Assembly (NCBI GenBank): GCA_009693015.1
Contig: SHYB01000007.1
Span: forward strand, 1-63,412
Direction of reading: 5' to 3'
Length of the DNA stretch: 63,412 nucleotides
From: Dehalococcoidia bacterium
GTDB lineage: Bacteria > Chloroflexota > Dehalococcoidia > SHYB01
The position numbers were made by a program, and so were the translations under genes. Positions 7,749-15,298 of the stretch are shown here, piece by piece. The notes beneath the pieces were generated by a model that saw only the letters and a list, made by a program, of their open reading frames with translations, had not been told where the DNA came from and made no database searches. How positions within the stretch are numbered: the first letter of the stretch is position 1; the number at the start of each line of letters is the position of its first letter.

Positions 7749-8060
7749 TTAGGCGGCGCCGCGCTTGCGCTTGGGTGCGACGATGGTGAGGAGGTCGCCG
7801 ACGGTGACATGGGGGGCGAAGTGGCGGCGCAGGGGCGTGCCGAGGTTGACGCGGTAGATGTTGCGGCGGCCCTTGCGGCGGCGCTCGATGAAGCCTTCGG
7901 CGTCGAGATCGCCGACGATCTTGAGGGCGGTGCGCTCGGTGATGCTCACCGCCATGGCGATCTCGCGCGCGGTGCTCTGCGGGTGGCTGGCGATCCACCC
8001 CAAGACGAGCGCGTGGTTGGTGAAGAACTTCCAGTCTGCGGGCGCAAGTGTGGCGGCCAT
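7749..8060 (-). CDS. Small winged-helix DNA-binding regulator
   Basis: A 103-residue protein with one winged helix-turn-helix of the MarR/ArsR type: helices ALVLGWIASHPQ, TAREIAMAVSITERTALKIVGDLDAEGFIE, then the wing RRRKGRRNIYRV. A basic tail (PKRKRG) ends it. I place the start at the ATG at 8060 because GGGAGG lies 9 bases before it, whereas the in-frame ATG at 8069 directly abuts that ribosome binding site. No ligand domain is present, so it may sense by oligomer state or by a partner. Its target is unknown; the tRNA genes lie just downstream on the same strand. Confidence 0.78.
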   Translation of the reverse strand: MAATLAPADWKFFTNHALVLGWIASHPQSTAREIAMAVSITERTALKIVGDLDAEGFIERRRKGRRNIYRVNLGTPLRRHFAPHVTVGDLLTIVAPKRKRGAA

Positions 8061-8597
8061 GATCCCCATCCTCCCCTAGACGTTCCAGACCCTGCTTATG
8101 TTAGGAAGCGATGTGGCAAGCATATCATTGGATACATGAAACGCACAAGGAGGGTCTCCGTCATCGTGCTGGGTTTTGAACCTGTTACATACGCTGCCCA
8201 AAACGGTAAGCAGTCGTCAGATGTGGAGTGCGCCAGGCGGTATGCGGGGATGGATCCCGGCATGGGCTTTGCGGGGGTCCGCGACCTTCGCCGGAACGAC
8301 GGAATGCGTCACGCGTGGGCGAAAGAGAGGGAGGAGTTGGGCGGGGAGGAGCGCTGCCGCGCATATTGCGGCAAACGCCATTGCTCCCGCCCGCATGGGT
8401 TGTACGGGACTCGGGGGCACATGCCTCCGACTGTGTCGCGAGTCGCAACGGGCGAACAGCCTGTGGGGATGCGGCCTCGATGGACCGGGGAGGAAGCGGT
8501 CTGCCTCGCCGGTATCGCTGTGCTTGGAGGAGAGTGTACCCGATGGCCAAGATATGAGGAGGGGCCGGGTCTGGGAGGCTCTGCGTGGAGGGCTGGG
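8061..8597. other. Intergenic region, no supported gene
   Basis: About 540 bp in which every ORF is a low-complexity Arg/Ser/Pro/Gly frame of the kind seen as shadows in high-GC DNA. I see no conserved motif, tRNA, repeat or clear hairpin. Confidence 0.5.
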
Positions 8598-9383
8598 TCA
8601 TGGCCGCCTCTGGGGCCAGGGGTTGCGGGCCAGCACCAGTTCTAGGCCGAAGTCAACGGGCATGAGCGGTTCTGGACAAGAGCGGCGCAGTTCGGCTTCC
8701 AGGGTAGCATAGTAGGCTTCCGGGTCGGCGAGGGAGCGGGTGTAGGCGTGGACGTAGGAGGCGGTGCGGAGGAAGCCGACGACGCGCTCAGGCGGCAAGG
8801 GGACGATGTTGGGGACCTGGAAAAGGTCCACGCTGGCCCAGCCGGGCACGGCGGCGATGGTGCGCCGCGAGTAGTCCTCGTCGCGCAGGCGAGGATGGCG
8901 CACGGCGTCCCAGCGCCGGTGCATTTCGCGCTGCATGAGGGCCATGAGGCCGTCCGGCCCGCCGATGATGGCGTAGCGGTAGACGGCAAGGACGCCGCCG
9001 GGACGAAGCCAACGCTGGGCTTGTTGAGCGACGCGCTGGCCGTCCATCCAGTAGAAGGCGGTGGCGCTGGTGACGAGGTCAAGGCTGGAGGGAGCGATGA
9101 CGGCCTCTTCCGCTGACGTGTGCAGCACATGGATGGCAGGGTGAAGCTCGCGGAGGGCGGCGCTCATGCGCTGGTCCGGCTCGACGGCGACGACGTCAGC
9201 GAACCAGCGGCAGAGGGGGAGGGTGGAGAGGCCGGTGCCCGCGCCAAGATCGGCGGCGCGCTGGCGGTGGGTGGCAGGCAGCGCGGCGAGGATGCGATGG
9301 AAGAGGGCGTCCGGGTAGGAGGGACGAAAGGCGGTGTAGGCGTCGCGGTTGCCCCCGAACGTTGGCGTGGAGGGCGTGGTCAG
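8598..9383 (-). CDS. Class I SAM-dependent methyltransferase, apparently with a CTG start
   Basis: The reading frame encodes about 261 residues: a TFGGNRDAYTAFRPSYP N-terminus, motif I ADLGAGTGLST, an acidic motif II ending VVAVEPDQRM, and SLDLVTSATAFYWMD, the pattern of small-molecule methyltransferases. No ATG, GTG or TTG precedes motif I in this frame; the first ATG (9167) lies after it and would remove the SAM-binding loop. The best start is CTG at 9383, giving (M)TTPSTPTFGGN, with AAAGG about nine bases upstream. The upstream frame is closed by TAA (9396-9398), the stop of a 34-codon relic in the same frame. The gene could be a working CTG-start gene or one that has lost its start. Confidence 0.75.
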   Translation of the reverse strand: MTTPSTPTFGGNRDAYTAFRPSYPDALFHRILAALPATHRQRAADLGAGTGLSTLPLCRWFADVVAVEPDQRMSAALRELHPAIHVLHTSAEEAVIAPSSLDLVTSATAFYWMDGQRVAQQAQRWLRPGGVLAVYRYAIIGGPDGLMALMQREMHRRWDAVRHPRLRDEDYSRRTIAAVPGWASVDLFQVPNIVPLPPERVVGFLRTASYVHAYTRSLADPEAYYATLEAELRRSCPEPLMPVDFGLELVLARNPWPQRRP

Positions 9384-9395
9384 GGGCGATTGCCT

Positions 9396-9500
9396 TTAGT
9401 CTTTGAGGAGGCCCAGGCGCTTGGCGGCACGGCGCATCCAGTCCTCTCTATTGCCGGGGAAAAAGAGGACGGAGCGCAGGGGACGTGGTTCGTTTGGCAT
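9396..9500 (-). pseudogene. Relic of an HpcH/HpaI (citrate lyase beta-type) gene, N-terminus only
   Basis: A 34-codon frame from ATG 9500 to TAA 9396. Residues 8-25, LRSVLFFPGNREDWMRRA, match the first strand and phosphate-loop region of CitE/HpcH-HpaI family proteins, which begin R-S-x-L-F-x-P-G-N-R. The frame then reads AKRLGLLKD and stops, so some 250 residues are missing. It may be an N-terminus fused to a C-terminal stub by internal deletion. It sits between the amidohydrolase and the methyltransferase on the same strand. A functional microprotein cannot be excluded. Confidence 0.55.
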
Positions 9501-9532
9501 GGCGGCCCTGCGGGGGGGCATGCCGGCCTGGC

Positions 9533-10687
9533 TTACCGCGCCCCGGCCTTGGCCGGCGCGCGCTTGGGGGTCTTGGCGGGCGGCAGGTGGTAGATGCGGG
9601 CGGCGTTGCCGGCGAGGATGGCCTGTTTCTCATCAGCAGGAACGCCGCCGAAAGACTTTTCGATGGACTTCCAGGAAAGGGGCCAGTCGGCGCCGGTGTG
9701 GGGGTAATCGCTGGACCACATGACCTTGTCCACGCCGATCCAGTGACGCTGGGCGATGCCGAAGTTATCGGTAATAAAGACGTACCTGAAGTTGCGCTCC
9801 ATGTACCCGCTGGGGAGCATCTTGGCCTGGGGGCGGGTGCGGGGGTTCTGGCGGTGGAAGCGGTCGTTGAGCTGCTCCTTGATGTAGGGAACCCAGCCGC
9901 AGTCCACTTCCACGAGGGGGACGATGAGCTTGGGGAAGCGGTCGAGGGCGAGGCTGTAGACCAGTTCCTGGATACGGACGGGGACGTCCATGATGCGAAT
10001 GCCGCCGACAATCACGCTGTCCCGCTTGCTTCCGGAGTGGGCGCGGGGCGCCTCCGTGGCGAAGCCGACGTGGATGTTGACGGCGACGCCGGCCTCTTCC
10101 GCCACGGCGAAGAACTTGTCGTCCTCGTCAGCGATGTTGTCGCTGCCGTTGGGCCAGCGGCCAAGGACAACGCTGCCCATGCCGGGGAGCTTCATGGTGC
10201 GTTGCAGCTCTTTGACGGCGGCGGCGGCGCCGATGGTGGGCATGACGGCCACGCCGGAGAGGCGGTCAGGGGCGTAGGAGCAGTATTCGGAAAGCCAGTT
10301 GTTGTAGGCCTGGATGCAGGCGAGGTGCCATTCGGGGTCTTTATTGTTCCAGAAGATGGTGTTGAGGGGGCGCGGGGTGGAGTACAGAACCTCGGCGTCG
10401 ACGCCGTCCTTGTCCTGTTCCTTGAGGCGTTCCTTGGGGTCCCAGCCGCCGCGGCGAATGTCCTCAAACTTGGCCCAGGGCGATTGCTTTTCCGGCGGGA
10501 GGCCGCCGCAGGCGTTGAGGCCGAAGTTGATGGGGCCGATCGCCCCTTCAATGATCCAGGCATCGCCCTCTTCGAAGCGCTGCATGCGTGGGGCGCGGTC
10601 CTTGAGCTTTTTAGGGAGACGGCTGGTCCACAGGTCAGGCGGCTCATTGATGTGGGAGTCGGCAGAGATGAGCCTGTAATCACGCAT
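9533..10687 (-). CDS. Amidohydrolase family 2 protein (ACMSD-like)
   Basis: A 384-residue TIM-barrel metal hydrolase of the amidohydrolase-2 family. The metal-binding start is ISADSHINEPPDLW, a D-x-H variant common in this branch. Other marks are GGWDPKERLKEQDKDGVDAEVLY, a CIQAYNNWLSEYC block, NIHVG (second-shell His) and VMWSSDYPHTGADWP with the metal Asp. The Ala/Lys/Pro-rich tail (AKTPKRAPAKAG) is unusual. Members hydrolyse or decarboxylate cyclic acids and amides. It is a paralogue of the proteins at 14125 and 48378. AGGGGG precedes the ATG at 10687. Confidence 0.88.
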   Translation of the reverse strand: MRDYRLISADSHINEPPDLWTSRLPKKLKDRAPRMQRFEEGDAWIIEGAIGPINFGLNACGGLPPEKQSPWAKFEDIRRGGWDPKERLKEQDKDGVDAEVLYSTPRPLNTIFWNNKDPEWHLACIQAYNNWLSEYCSYAPDRLSGVAVMPTIGAAAAVKELQRTMKLPGMGSVVLGRWPNGSDNIADEDDKFFAVAEEAGVAVNIHVGFATEAPRAHSGSKRDSVIVGGIRIMDVPVRIQELVYSLALDRFPKLIVPLVEVDCGWVPYIKEQLNDRFHRQNPRTRPQAKMLPSGYMERNFRYVFITDNFGIAQRHWIGVDKVMWSSDYPHTGADWPLSWKSIEKSFGGVPADEKQAILAGNAARIYHLPPAKTPKRAPAKAGAR

Positions 10688-10808
10688 GGTGGTTTCCCCC
10701 TGAGAAGTTTCGAGAGCATCCTAGCATAACTGCCGCTGGGGGCCAACTGGAGGGCGCGAGGAAACCGCATTTTGGGGGAGGACGTAGTAGGATGACGTAG
10801 GATAGGGT

Positions 10809-10814
10809 AGGAGG
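10809..10814 (+). promoter_or_regulatory. Ribosome binding site fixing the GTG start of the selenoprotein gene
   Basis: AGGAGG, six bases before the GTG at 10821. It supports that codon as the start of the peroxiredoxin lipoprotein. Confidence 0.7.
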
Positions 10815-10820
10815 CGTGCC

Positions 10821-11549
10821 GTGGGACGTTTTGGGAAAAGTGGCCTGTGGAGGGCGATGGCGGCAAGCGCGGCGCTGGCGCTGGTTGTGGCGGCGTGCGG
10901 CGGTGGCGAGGGGCCTGCGGCAGGGGACGCTAGGGGAATGCAGGCGACGGGGGTTGCATTAGAGAAGGCCGCGCAGGGCCAGGCGACGGCGGGGACTGCG
11001 ATTGTGCAGGTCACGCCAGGGGCAACCGCAACAGGGGCGACGGGCGCGACGTCTAAACAAGCCACGCCGGGGACGGGCGCGGCAGGGGCGATAGGATCGT
11101 TACCGGGGCAGGCGGCGATCCGGTTCACGCTGCCGAGCGCGCGGGGGCAGGAAGTGTCTCTGGCGGGGTACCAGGGCAGCAAGAACGTGGTGCTGGTGTT
11201 CTATCGCGCATTTTGGTGAATCTACTGCCGGGAGCAGCTCGTGGAGCTGCAGAAGGAGTACGCGGCGCTGCAGGGGCTGGACGCCGAGGTGCTGGCGGTG
11301 AGCACGGACCAGCTGCAGGGAGCGTCGCGGGTGCTGGACGAACTGGGCATCCGGTTCCCGGTGCTGTACGACCCTTCGGCGAACGTGCCGAAGCAGTACG
11401 GGGTGTTCAACCATTTTGGCGATGGGCTGGCGACGGGCTCGACGTTCATCGTGGACAAGCAGGGCGTGGTGCGGTATCGCTACGTGGGCAAGGGTATTGC
11501 CGATCACCCGAAGGCGGCGACGGTGATCCGGCAGTTGCAGGGGTTGTAG
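10821..11549 (+). CDS. Selenocysteine-containing lipoprotein peroxiredoxin (in-frame TGA read as Sec)
   Basis: Read through the TGA at 11217-11219 this is a 242-residue protein. Residues 1-26 are a lipoprotein signal (LALVVAAC), followed by an Ala/Gly/Thr linker to about residue 90. The rest is an AhpC/TSA-type thioredoxin fold: RFTLPSARGQEVSL, NVVLVFYRAFW-U-IYC, REQLVELQKEYAALQ, AEVLAVSTDQ, FPVLYDP and GSTFIVDKQGVVRYRYVG. The TGA falls at residue 133, where relatives have the reactive Cys of FYRxxWCxxC, giving U-x-x-C. A SECIS-like hairpin follows. Protein homology runs unbroken across the TGA, with no frameshift. The likely role is thiol-dependent reduction of peroxides outside the membrane. 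Start is GTG at 10821 with AGGAGG. A truncating mutation or sequencing error is the alternative. Confidence 0.83.
11234..11250 (+). promoter_or_regulatory. Bacterial SECIS element (predicted)
   Basis: GCAGCTC-GTG-GAGCTGC is a perfect 7-bp stem with a three-base loop. The first loop base is G (11241), 22 nt after the TGA. Published bacterial SECIS rules ask for an apical loop with G in its first two positions, about 16-37 nt from the UGA, on a short stem; this fits. It lies inside the coding sequence, as in all bacterial selenoprotein genes. Confidence 0.75.
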
Positions 11550-11667
11550 GGGCGGGATCGGGGCTCGTGGGGATGGCAGGGATGAGGAGGGGGCATGGCC
11601 GTACGCCCCTACGTGCGCCGGAACGACCCTTCTGATGCGGCAGGTACCGCACCTGGGGCGGGCGCGG

Positions 11668-11676
11668 TGCTAGAAT
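11668..11676 (+). promoter_or_regulatory. Extended -10 promoter candidate for the SDR gene
   Basis: TGC-TAGAAT, an extended -10 box 44 bp before the GTG start at 11720; no good -35 box is seen. The same TGN-TAnnAT form recurs before other unlinked genes (46895, 53044, 46820 minus, 62985 minus). Confidence 0.4.
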
Positions 11677-11719
11677 GGCGGCTCGCATCACGCGGAATGG
11701 ACGCGAATGGGAGTAAGAA

Positions 11720-12493
11720 GTGTCGCTGCACGGCAAGGTAGCCCTGGTAACAGGGTCGGGACGGAATATCGGCAAGGAGATTGCGCTGGAGATGGCGCGG
11801 CAGGGCGCGGCGGTGGCGGTGCACGCGCGGGCGAGCGGGGAGGAGGTGGAGGCGGTGCGCCAGGAGATTGTGGCGATGGGGGGGAAGGCGTGCGCGGTGC
11901 TGGCGGACGTGGGGAGCCGCGCGGCGGCGGCGAGCATCGTGCGGCAGGTGACGGAGGCGCTGGGGCCGGTGGATATTCTGGTGAACAATGTGGCGATCCG
12001 TCCCACGCAGAAGGCGCTAGAGATTGCGCCGGAGGACTGGGAGAGGGTGATGGCGGTGAACCTGGGGGGGCCGTTCCACCTGTGCCAGGCGGTGCTGCCG
12101 GGGATGGTGCAGCACCGGTGGGGACGCATCGTGAATTTTTCGGGGCGGGGGGCGTTCGAAGGCGCGCCGAACCGGGCGCACGTGATGGCGGCGAAGACGG
12201 CGATCGTGGGGCTGACGCGTGGGCTAGCGCTGGAGTTCGCGCCGCAGGGGATTACGGCGAATTGCATTGTACCGGGGACGTTTGAGACGGAGCGGCGCAA
12301 GGAGTGGGAGATGGGGGAGGGTCGCACGCTGGCGAATATGAGGCTCCAGGGTGCGCTGTCGAAGCCGGCGCCGGTGGGACGGCAGGGGCGGTCGGAAGAG
12401 GTCGCGTCGCTATGTGCGTTTCTCTGCTCGGAGGATGCGGCGTTCATCACAGGGCAGGCGATACATGTGAACGGCGGGGCGTATGTGACGTAG
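11720..12493 (+). CDS. SDR-family oxidoreductase-like protein lacking the catalytic Tyr
   Basis: A 257-residue classical short-chain dehydrogenase fold of FabG type: VALVTGSGRNIGKEI (cofactor loop), VDILVNNVAIRP (NNxA), RIVNFSGRGAF (catalytic Ser), a helix with AHVMAAKTAIVGLTRGLALEF, CIVPGTFET and the C-terminal GQAIHVNGGAY. The active-site pattern Y-x-x-x-K reads V-x-x-x-K here: the Lys is present and the Tyr position holds Val, with a His one residue earlier. It may use another proton donor or be a binding protein. The start is GTG at 11720 after GGGAG. A perfect 17-bp hairpin follows the stop. Confidence 0.88.
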   Translation: MSLHGKVALVTGSGRNIGKEIALEMARQGAAVAVHARASGEEVEAVRQEIVAMGGKACAVLADVGSRAAAASIVRQVTEALGPVDILVNNVAIRPTQKALEIAPEDWERVMAVNLGGPFHLCQAVLPGMVQHRWGRIVNFSGRGAFEGAPNRAHVMAAKTAIVGLTRGLALEFAPQGITANCIVPGTFETERRKEWEMGEGRTLANMRLQGALSKPAPVGRQGRSEEVASLCAFLCSEDAAFITGQAIHVNGGAYVT

Positions 12494-12514
12494 CGGGCGA
12501 TTGGGATTCCCCTA

Positions 12515-12552
12515 TCCTACCCCTTCCCCCGTGGACGGGGGAAGGGGTAGGA
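12515..12552 (+). terminator. Perfect 17-bp hairpin between the SDR and enolase-family genes
   Basis: The stem starts TCCTACCCCTTCCCCCG, the loop is TGGA, and the right arm is an exact reverse complement. It lies 22 bp past the SDR stop. No T-run follows on either strand, so it is not a textbook intrinsic terminator; it may be a processing or protecting stem or a REP-like element. Confidence 0.5.
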
Positions 12553-12674
12553 CATGCCGTCCCACCAGGTTGCCGCGGGTGTAAGGGGTGCTCGGGCCGA
12601 TGGATTCGGCCTCCCGCGTACATGACAATGACAGCGTGGGGAGCAGGTGGCAGAACGCTGACGGGGAGGATCGC

Positions 12675-13778
12675 ATGAAGATTACGGCGGTGGAAGTGTG
12701 CTGGGCGAAGGTGCCGCTGAAGAAGGTCTATATAGTCCTTCGCAACACGTATGAGTCCACGTCGCATCTGCTGGTACGGCTGCATACGGACGAAGGGATC
12801 GTGGGGATCGGCGAAGGGATGGGGCATTACGCTCCGAAGGCGATGCTTTCCGTGCTGACGGAGACCTTAGGGCCGGCGGTGCTGGGGATGGACCCGCGCC
12901 AGCCGGACCTGCTGCACCAGAAGCTGGACGCGACGCTGCCGGGGAATGAGGCGGCGAAGTGCGCGCTGGATACGGCGGCGTACGACGCGTGGGGGAAGGC
13001 GTCGGGAATGCCGGCGGCGGCGCTCTTGGGCGGGCAGTATCGCGATGCGGTGCCGGTGTGCGACGTGATTGGCCTGTTGCCGCCGGCGGAGGTGCAGCAG
13101 GCGGCGCGGGAGATTTTCGCCCGGGGGTTCAAGCAGGTAAAACTCAAGGCGGGGCGGGATTTTTCACGCGACCTGGAGATGGTGCGCGTGGTGCGGGAGG
13201 CGTGTCCAACACTGCAACTGCGGATTGACATCAACACGGGCTATCGGAATGCGGCGGTGGCGCTTCCGCTATGCTTGCGGTTGCAAGAAGCGGGGATCGA
13301 TATTTTCGAGCAGCCTATCCTGGGGCACGACCTGGCGGGGATGGCGCACTTGTGCGATAAGCTGACGTCGCCGGTGCTGGCGCACGAGAGCCTGGCGACA
13401 GTGGGCGATGCGCTGGCGATTCTGCGGATGCATGCGGCGGACATTTTGAACGTGAGCCCGCCGAAGGCGGGGGGGCTGTACCCCGCGATGCAGATCGTGC
13501 GGCTGGCGGAGCTGCACAACGTCCCGGTGATGATCGCGGGGGCGAATGAGACGGGGCCGGGGAATGTGGCGTCGGCGCACCTGGGGGCGGCGTGCCGGGA
13601 GCAGCCGTACCCCGGCGATGCGCGGACGGTGTTGCGGGATGCGGTGACGCTGGTCAATGAGCCAATCGTGTTCCAGGATGGGTATGTGCGGCTGCCGCCG
13701 GGGCCGGGGCTGGGGGTGACGCTGGATGAGGCGGCGGTGGTGAAGTGCCAGCAGAGTCCCTGGATTAGGGTGGGGTAG
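12675..13778 (+). CDS. Mandelate racemase/muconate lactonizing enzyme family protein
   Basis: A 367-residue enolase-superfamily enzyme. The capping domain covers about residues 1-120 (MKITAVEVCWAKVPLKK). The barrel carries the K-x-K motif in FKQVKLKAG and the three metal ligands as RIDINTGYR (Asp), FEQPI (Glu) and VLAHESL (Glu). The distal end has NVSPPKAGGLYPAMQ and IAGANETGPGN. These fit the MLE subgroup (muconate cycloisomerase, dipeptide epimerase or o-succinylbenzoate synthase-like); the substrate is open. The start is ATG 12675, five bases after GGGGAGG; an in-frame upstream ATG at 12588 lacks this and falls in noncoding-looking sequence. A role in aromatic or lactone catabolism would suit the neighbourhood. 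Confidence 0.87.
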   Translation: MKITAVEVCWAKVPLKKVYIVLRNTYESTSHLLVRLHTDEGIVGIGEGMGHYAPKAMLSVLTETLGPAVLGMDPRQPDLLHQKLDATLPGNEAAKCALDTAAYDAWGKASGMPAAALLGGQYRDAVPVCDVIGLLPPAEVQQAAREIFARGFKQVKLKAGRDFSRDLEMVRVVREACPTLQLRIDINTGYRNAAVALPLCLRLQEAGIDIFEQPILGHDLAGMAHLCDKLTSPVLAHESLATVGDALAILRMHAADILNVSPPKAGGLYPAMQIVRLAELHNVPVMIAGANETGPGNVASAHLGAACREQPYPGDARTVLRDAVTLVNEPIVFQDGYVRLPPGPGLGVTLDEAAVVKCQQSPWIRVG

Positions 13779-13795
13779 GGGGGGGTGGCTTGGGC

Positions 13796-14026
13796 CTATC
13801 GGAAGAGGTCGTCAATGCCTTTGTAGGTCCGTTCGCCGCGGCGTCGAATGCCGCCCACGTCAACCCTACGGTTTTCCTCGTCTATCAGATAGATGATTCG
13901 CCAGTCGCCCAAGCGGACTCGGTAAACGCCGTCGTAGAGCTTCTCGCAGCCCATGGGCCGGGGTTGGGCGGCATGCCCGTGGAGTGAGGCGAGTAACTCG
14001 GCGACGGTCAGGGTCCCGCAGGGCAT
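13796..14026 (-). CDS. RelE/ParE-family toxin, apparently 5'-truncated
   Basis: A 76-residue frame. The C-terminal 50 residues, PRPMGCEKLYDGVYRVRLGDW then RIIYLIDEENRRVDVGGIRRRGERTYK, are a clear RelE/ParE fold core. The first beta strand and helix expected in this family (about 20-25 residues) are missing; the frame begins MPCGTLTVAELLASL. A neighbouring frame carries Arg-rich sequence upstream, which suggests an old frameshift. No antitoxin gene is found: the amidohydrolase stop lies about 100 bp upstream. It is probably an inactivated or orphan toxin. Confidence 0.6.
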   Translation of the reverse strand: MPCGTLTVAELLASLHGHAAQPRPMGCEKLYDGVYRVRLGDWRIIYLIDEENRRVDVGGIRRRGERTYKGIDDLFR

Positions 14027-14124
14027 CCATGCTCAAGGGCCGCCTGTCACCCTTGAGTTTCCCAAGACCTGCAAAGCTGCGATTGAATGGCGCCATAAGC
14101 CATTCTCAAATGCAAACTGCAGCC

Positions 14125-15207
14125 CTACGCAAACCCGTAAAGGCTCGCGGCGTTGGCGGCGAGGATTTTGGCTTTGGCGTGGTCAGGTACGCCGCGGAAG
14201 TTGCGGGCGATGAATTGCTGGGAGTGGGGCCAGGTGGAGTCGTTGTGGGGGTAGTCGCTGGCCCACATGAGGCTGGCTGCGCCGATGATGTCCCAGAGTT
14301 GCAGGGCGGAGCGGTCGTCCATGAAGGTGGCGAGGACGCTCTGGTGGAAGTAGTGGCTGGGGAGTTCGCGCAGGCGAAGGTCGTATTTGGGGCCGTGCTT
14401 GCGCGCGGTGTGGTCGAGGCGCTGGAGGAAGGTGCCGATCCAGCCGGCGTCGGCTTCGGCGGAGACGACGCGCAGCTTGGGGTGGCGCTCGAGCACGCCG
14501 CCGAAGATGAGCGCGGCGAGGGTGCGCTGCGTCCAGTAGGGCAGCGCGGGATAGTCGATGAGGAAGCGTTCGATGTGGGGCTTGCCGGGGTTGGTGAGGA
14601 TGTGGAGGCTGACGGGCATGCCGAGCGCGGCGGCTTCAGCCCAGAACGGCTGGTAGACGGGGTCGCCGTAGGGCCGGGCGGCGTCGGCGGTGATGGCGAT
14701 GAGGGCGCCGACGAGGTTTTTGGCTTTGATACGGCGCAGCTCGCCGATGCCGGCCTCCACGTCGAGCAGGGAAATCAGGCCCAGGCCCTTGATGCGCGCG
14801 GGGTGAGCGGCGCAGTGGTCGGCGACCCAGTCGTTGTAGGCGCGGAAGCAGGCTTGCTGGAGGGCAGGGTCGGCGATCTGGTACATCGCCAGGCCGGCGG
14901 TGGGGTAGACCACCTCGGCCTGCACGCCGTCTTGGTCCTGGGCCTTGATGCGGGCGTCAGGGTCCCAGCCGCCGCGATGCAGCTCATCGAACCGGCCCAC
15001 GTTGCCGATCTCTTCGGCGGCCTTGCCGGCGACGCCCATGCGGCCGAGAACGAGGGAGGGCATGCCCTCGCAGTGGAGCACGTCCTTGCCGTCTTCGCGG
15101 ACGACGCGGGGGGCGCGGTGACGCAGGGCGGGGTCGAAGCGCTCGGCCCAGAGCCCAGGAGGCTCGGTGATGTGGGAGTCGGCGGAGATGACGGTGTAGG
15201 GGGTCAT
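14125..15207 (-). CDS. Amidohydrolase family 2 protein (ACMSD-like)
   Basis: A 360-residue amidohydrolase-2 protein, paralogous to the one at 9533. It begins MTPYTVISADSHITEPPGLW with the D-x-H metal motif, then RRGGWDPDARIKAQDQDGVQAEVVYP, AYNDWVADHC, SLHILTNPGKPH and MWASDYPHNDSTWPHS with the C-terminal metal Asp. I chose ATG 15207, seven bases after AAGGA, over an ATG 48 codons upstream in Arg/Pro-rich sequence. It is the last gene of operon A, 91 bp past the permease gene, and so probably acts on a compound imported or produced by that operon. Confidence 0.88.
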   Translation of the reverse strand: MTPYTVISADSHITEPPGLWAERFDPALRHRAPRVVREDGKDVLHCEGMPSLVLGRMGVAGKAAEEIGNVGRFDELHRGGWDPDARIKAQDQDGVQAEVVYPTAGLAMYQIADPALQQACFRAYNDWVADHCAAHPARIKGLGLISLLDVEAGIGELRRIKAKNLVGALIAITADAARPYGDPVYQPFWAEAAALGMPVSLHILTNPGKPHIERFLIDYPALPYWTQRTLAALIFGGVLERHPKLRVVSAEADAGWIGTFLQRLDHTARKHGPKYDLRLRELPSHYFHQSVLATFMDDRSALQLWDIIGAASLMWASDYPHNDSTWPHSQQFIARNFRGVPDHAKAKILAANAASLYGFA

Positions 15208-15298
15208 GGGCGCGTCCTTAGGATGGGGTGCAGGAGCAGCATACCGCAGCCGAGGCCGCAGGCAAAGGCGGGGGCGCCTCAGCACCGCCGGAGGGCGA

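Noticed and set aside
7809-8712. Plus-strand ORFs across the regulator gene and the gap after it
   Set aside because: Low-complexity Arg/Gly/Ala composition, no motif, and partly antisense to the winged-helix gene.
10821-11219. Peroxiredoxin gene as a pseudogene split by a nonsense codon
   Set aside because: The TGA is exactly at the catalytic Cys, the frame is intact on both sides, and a SECIS-fitting hairpin follows; chance placement of all three is unlikely.
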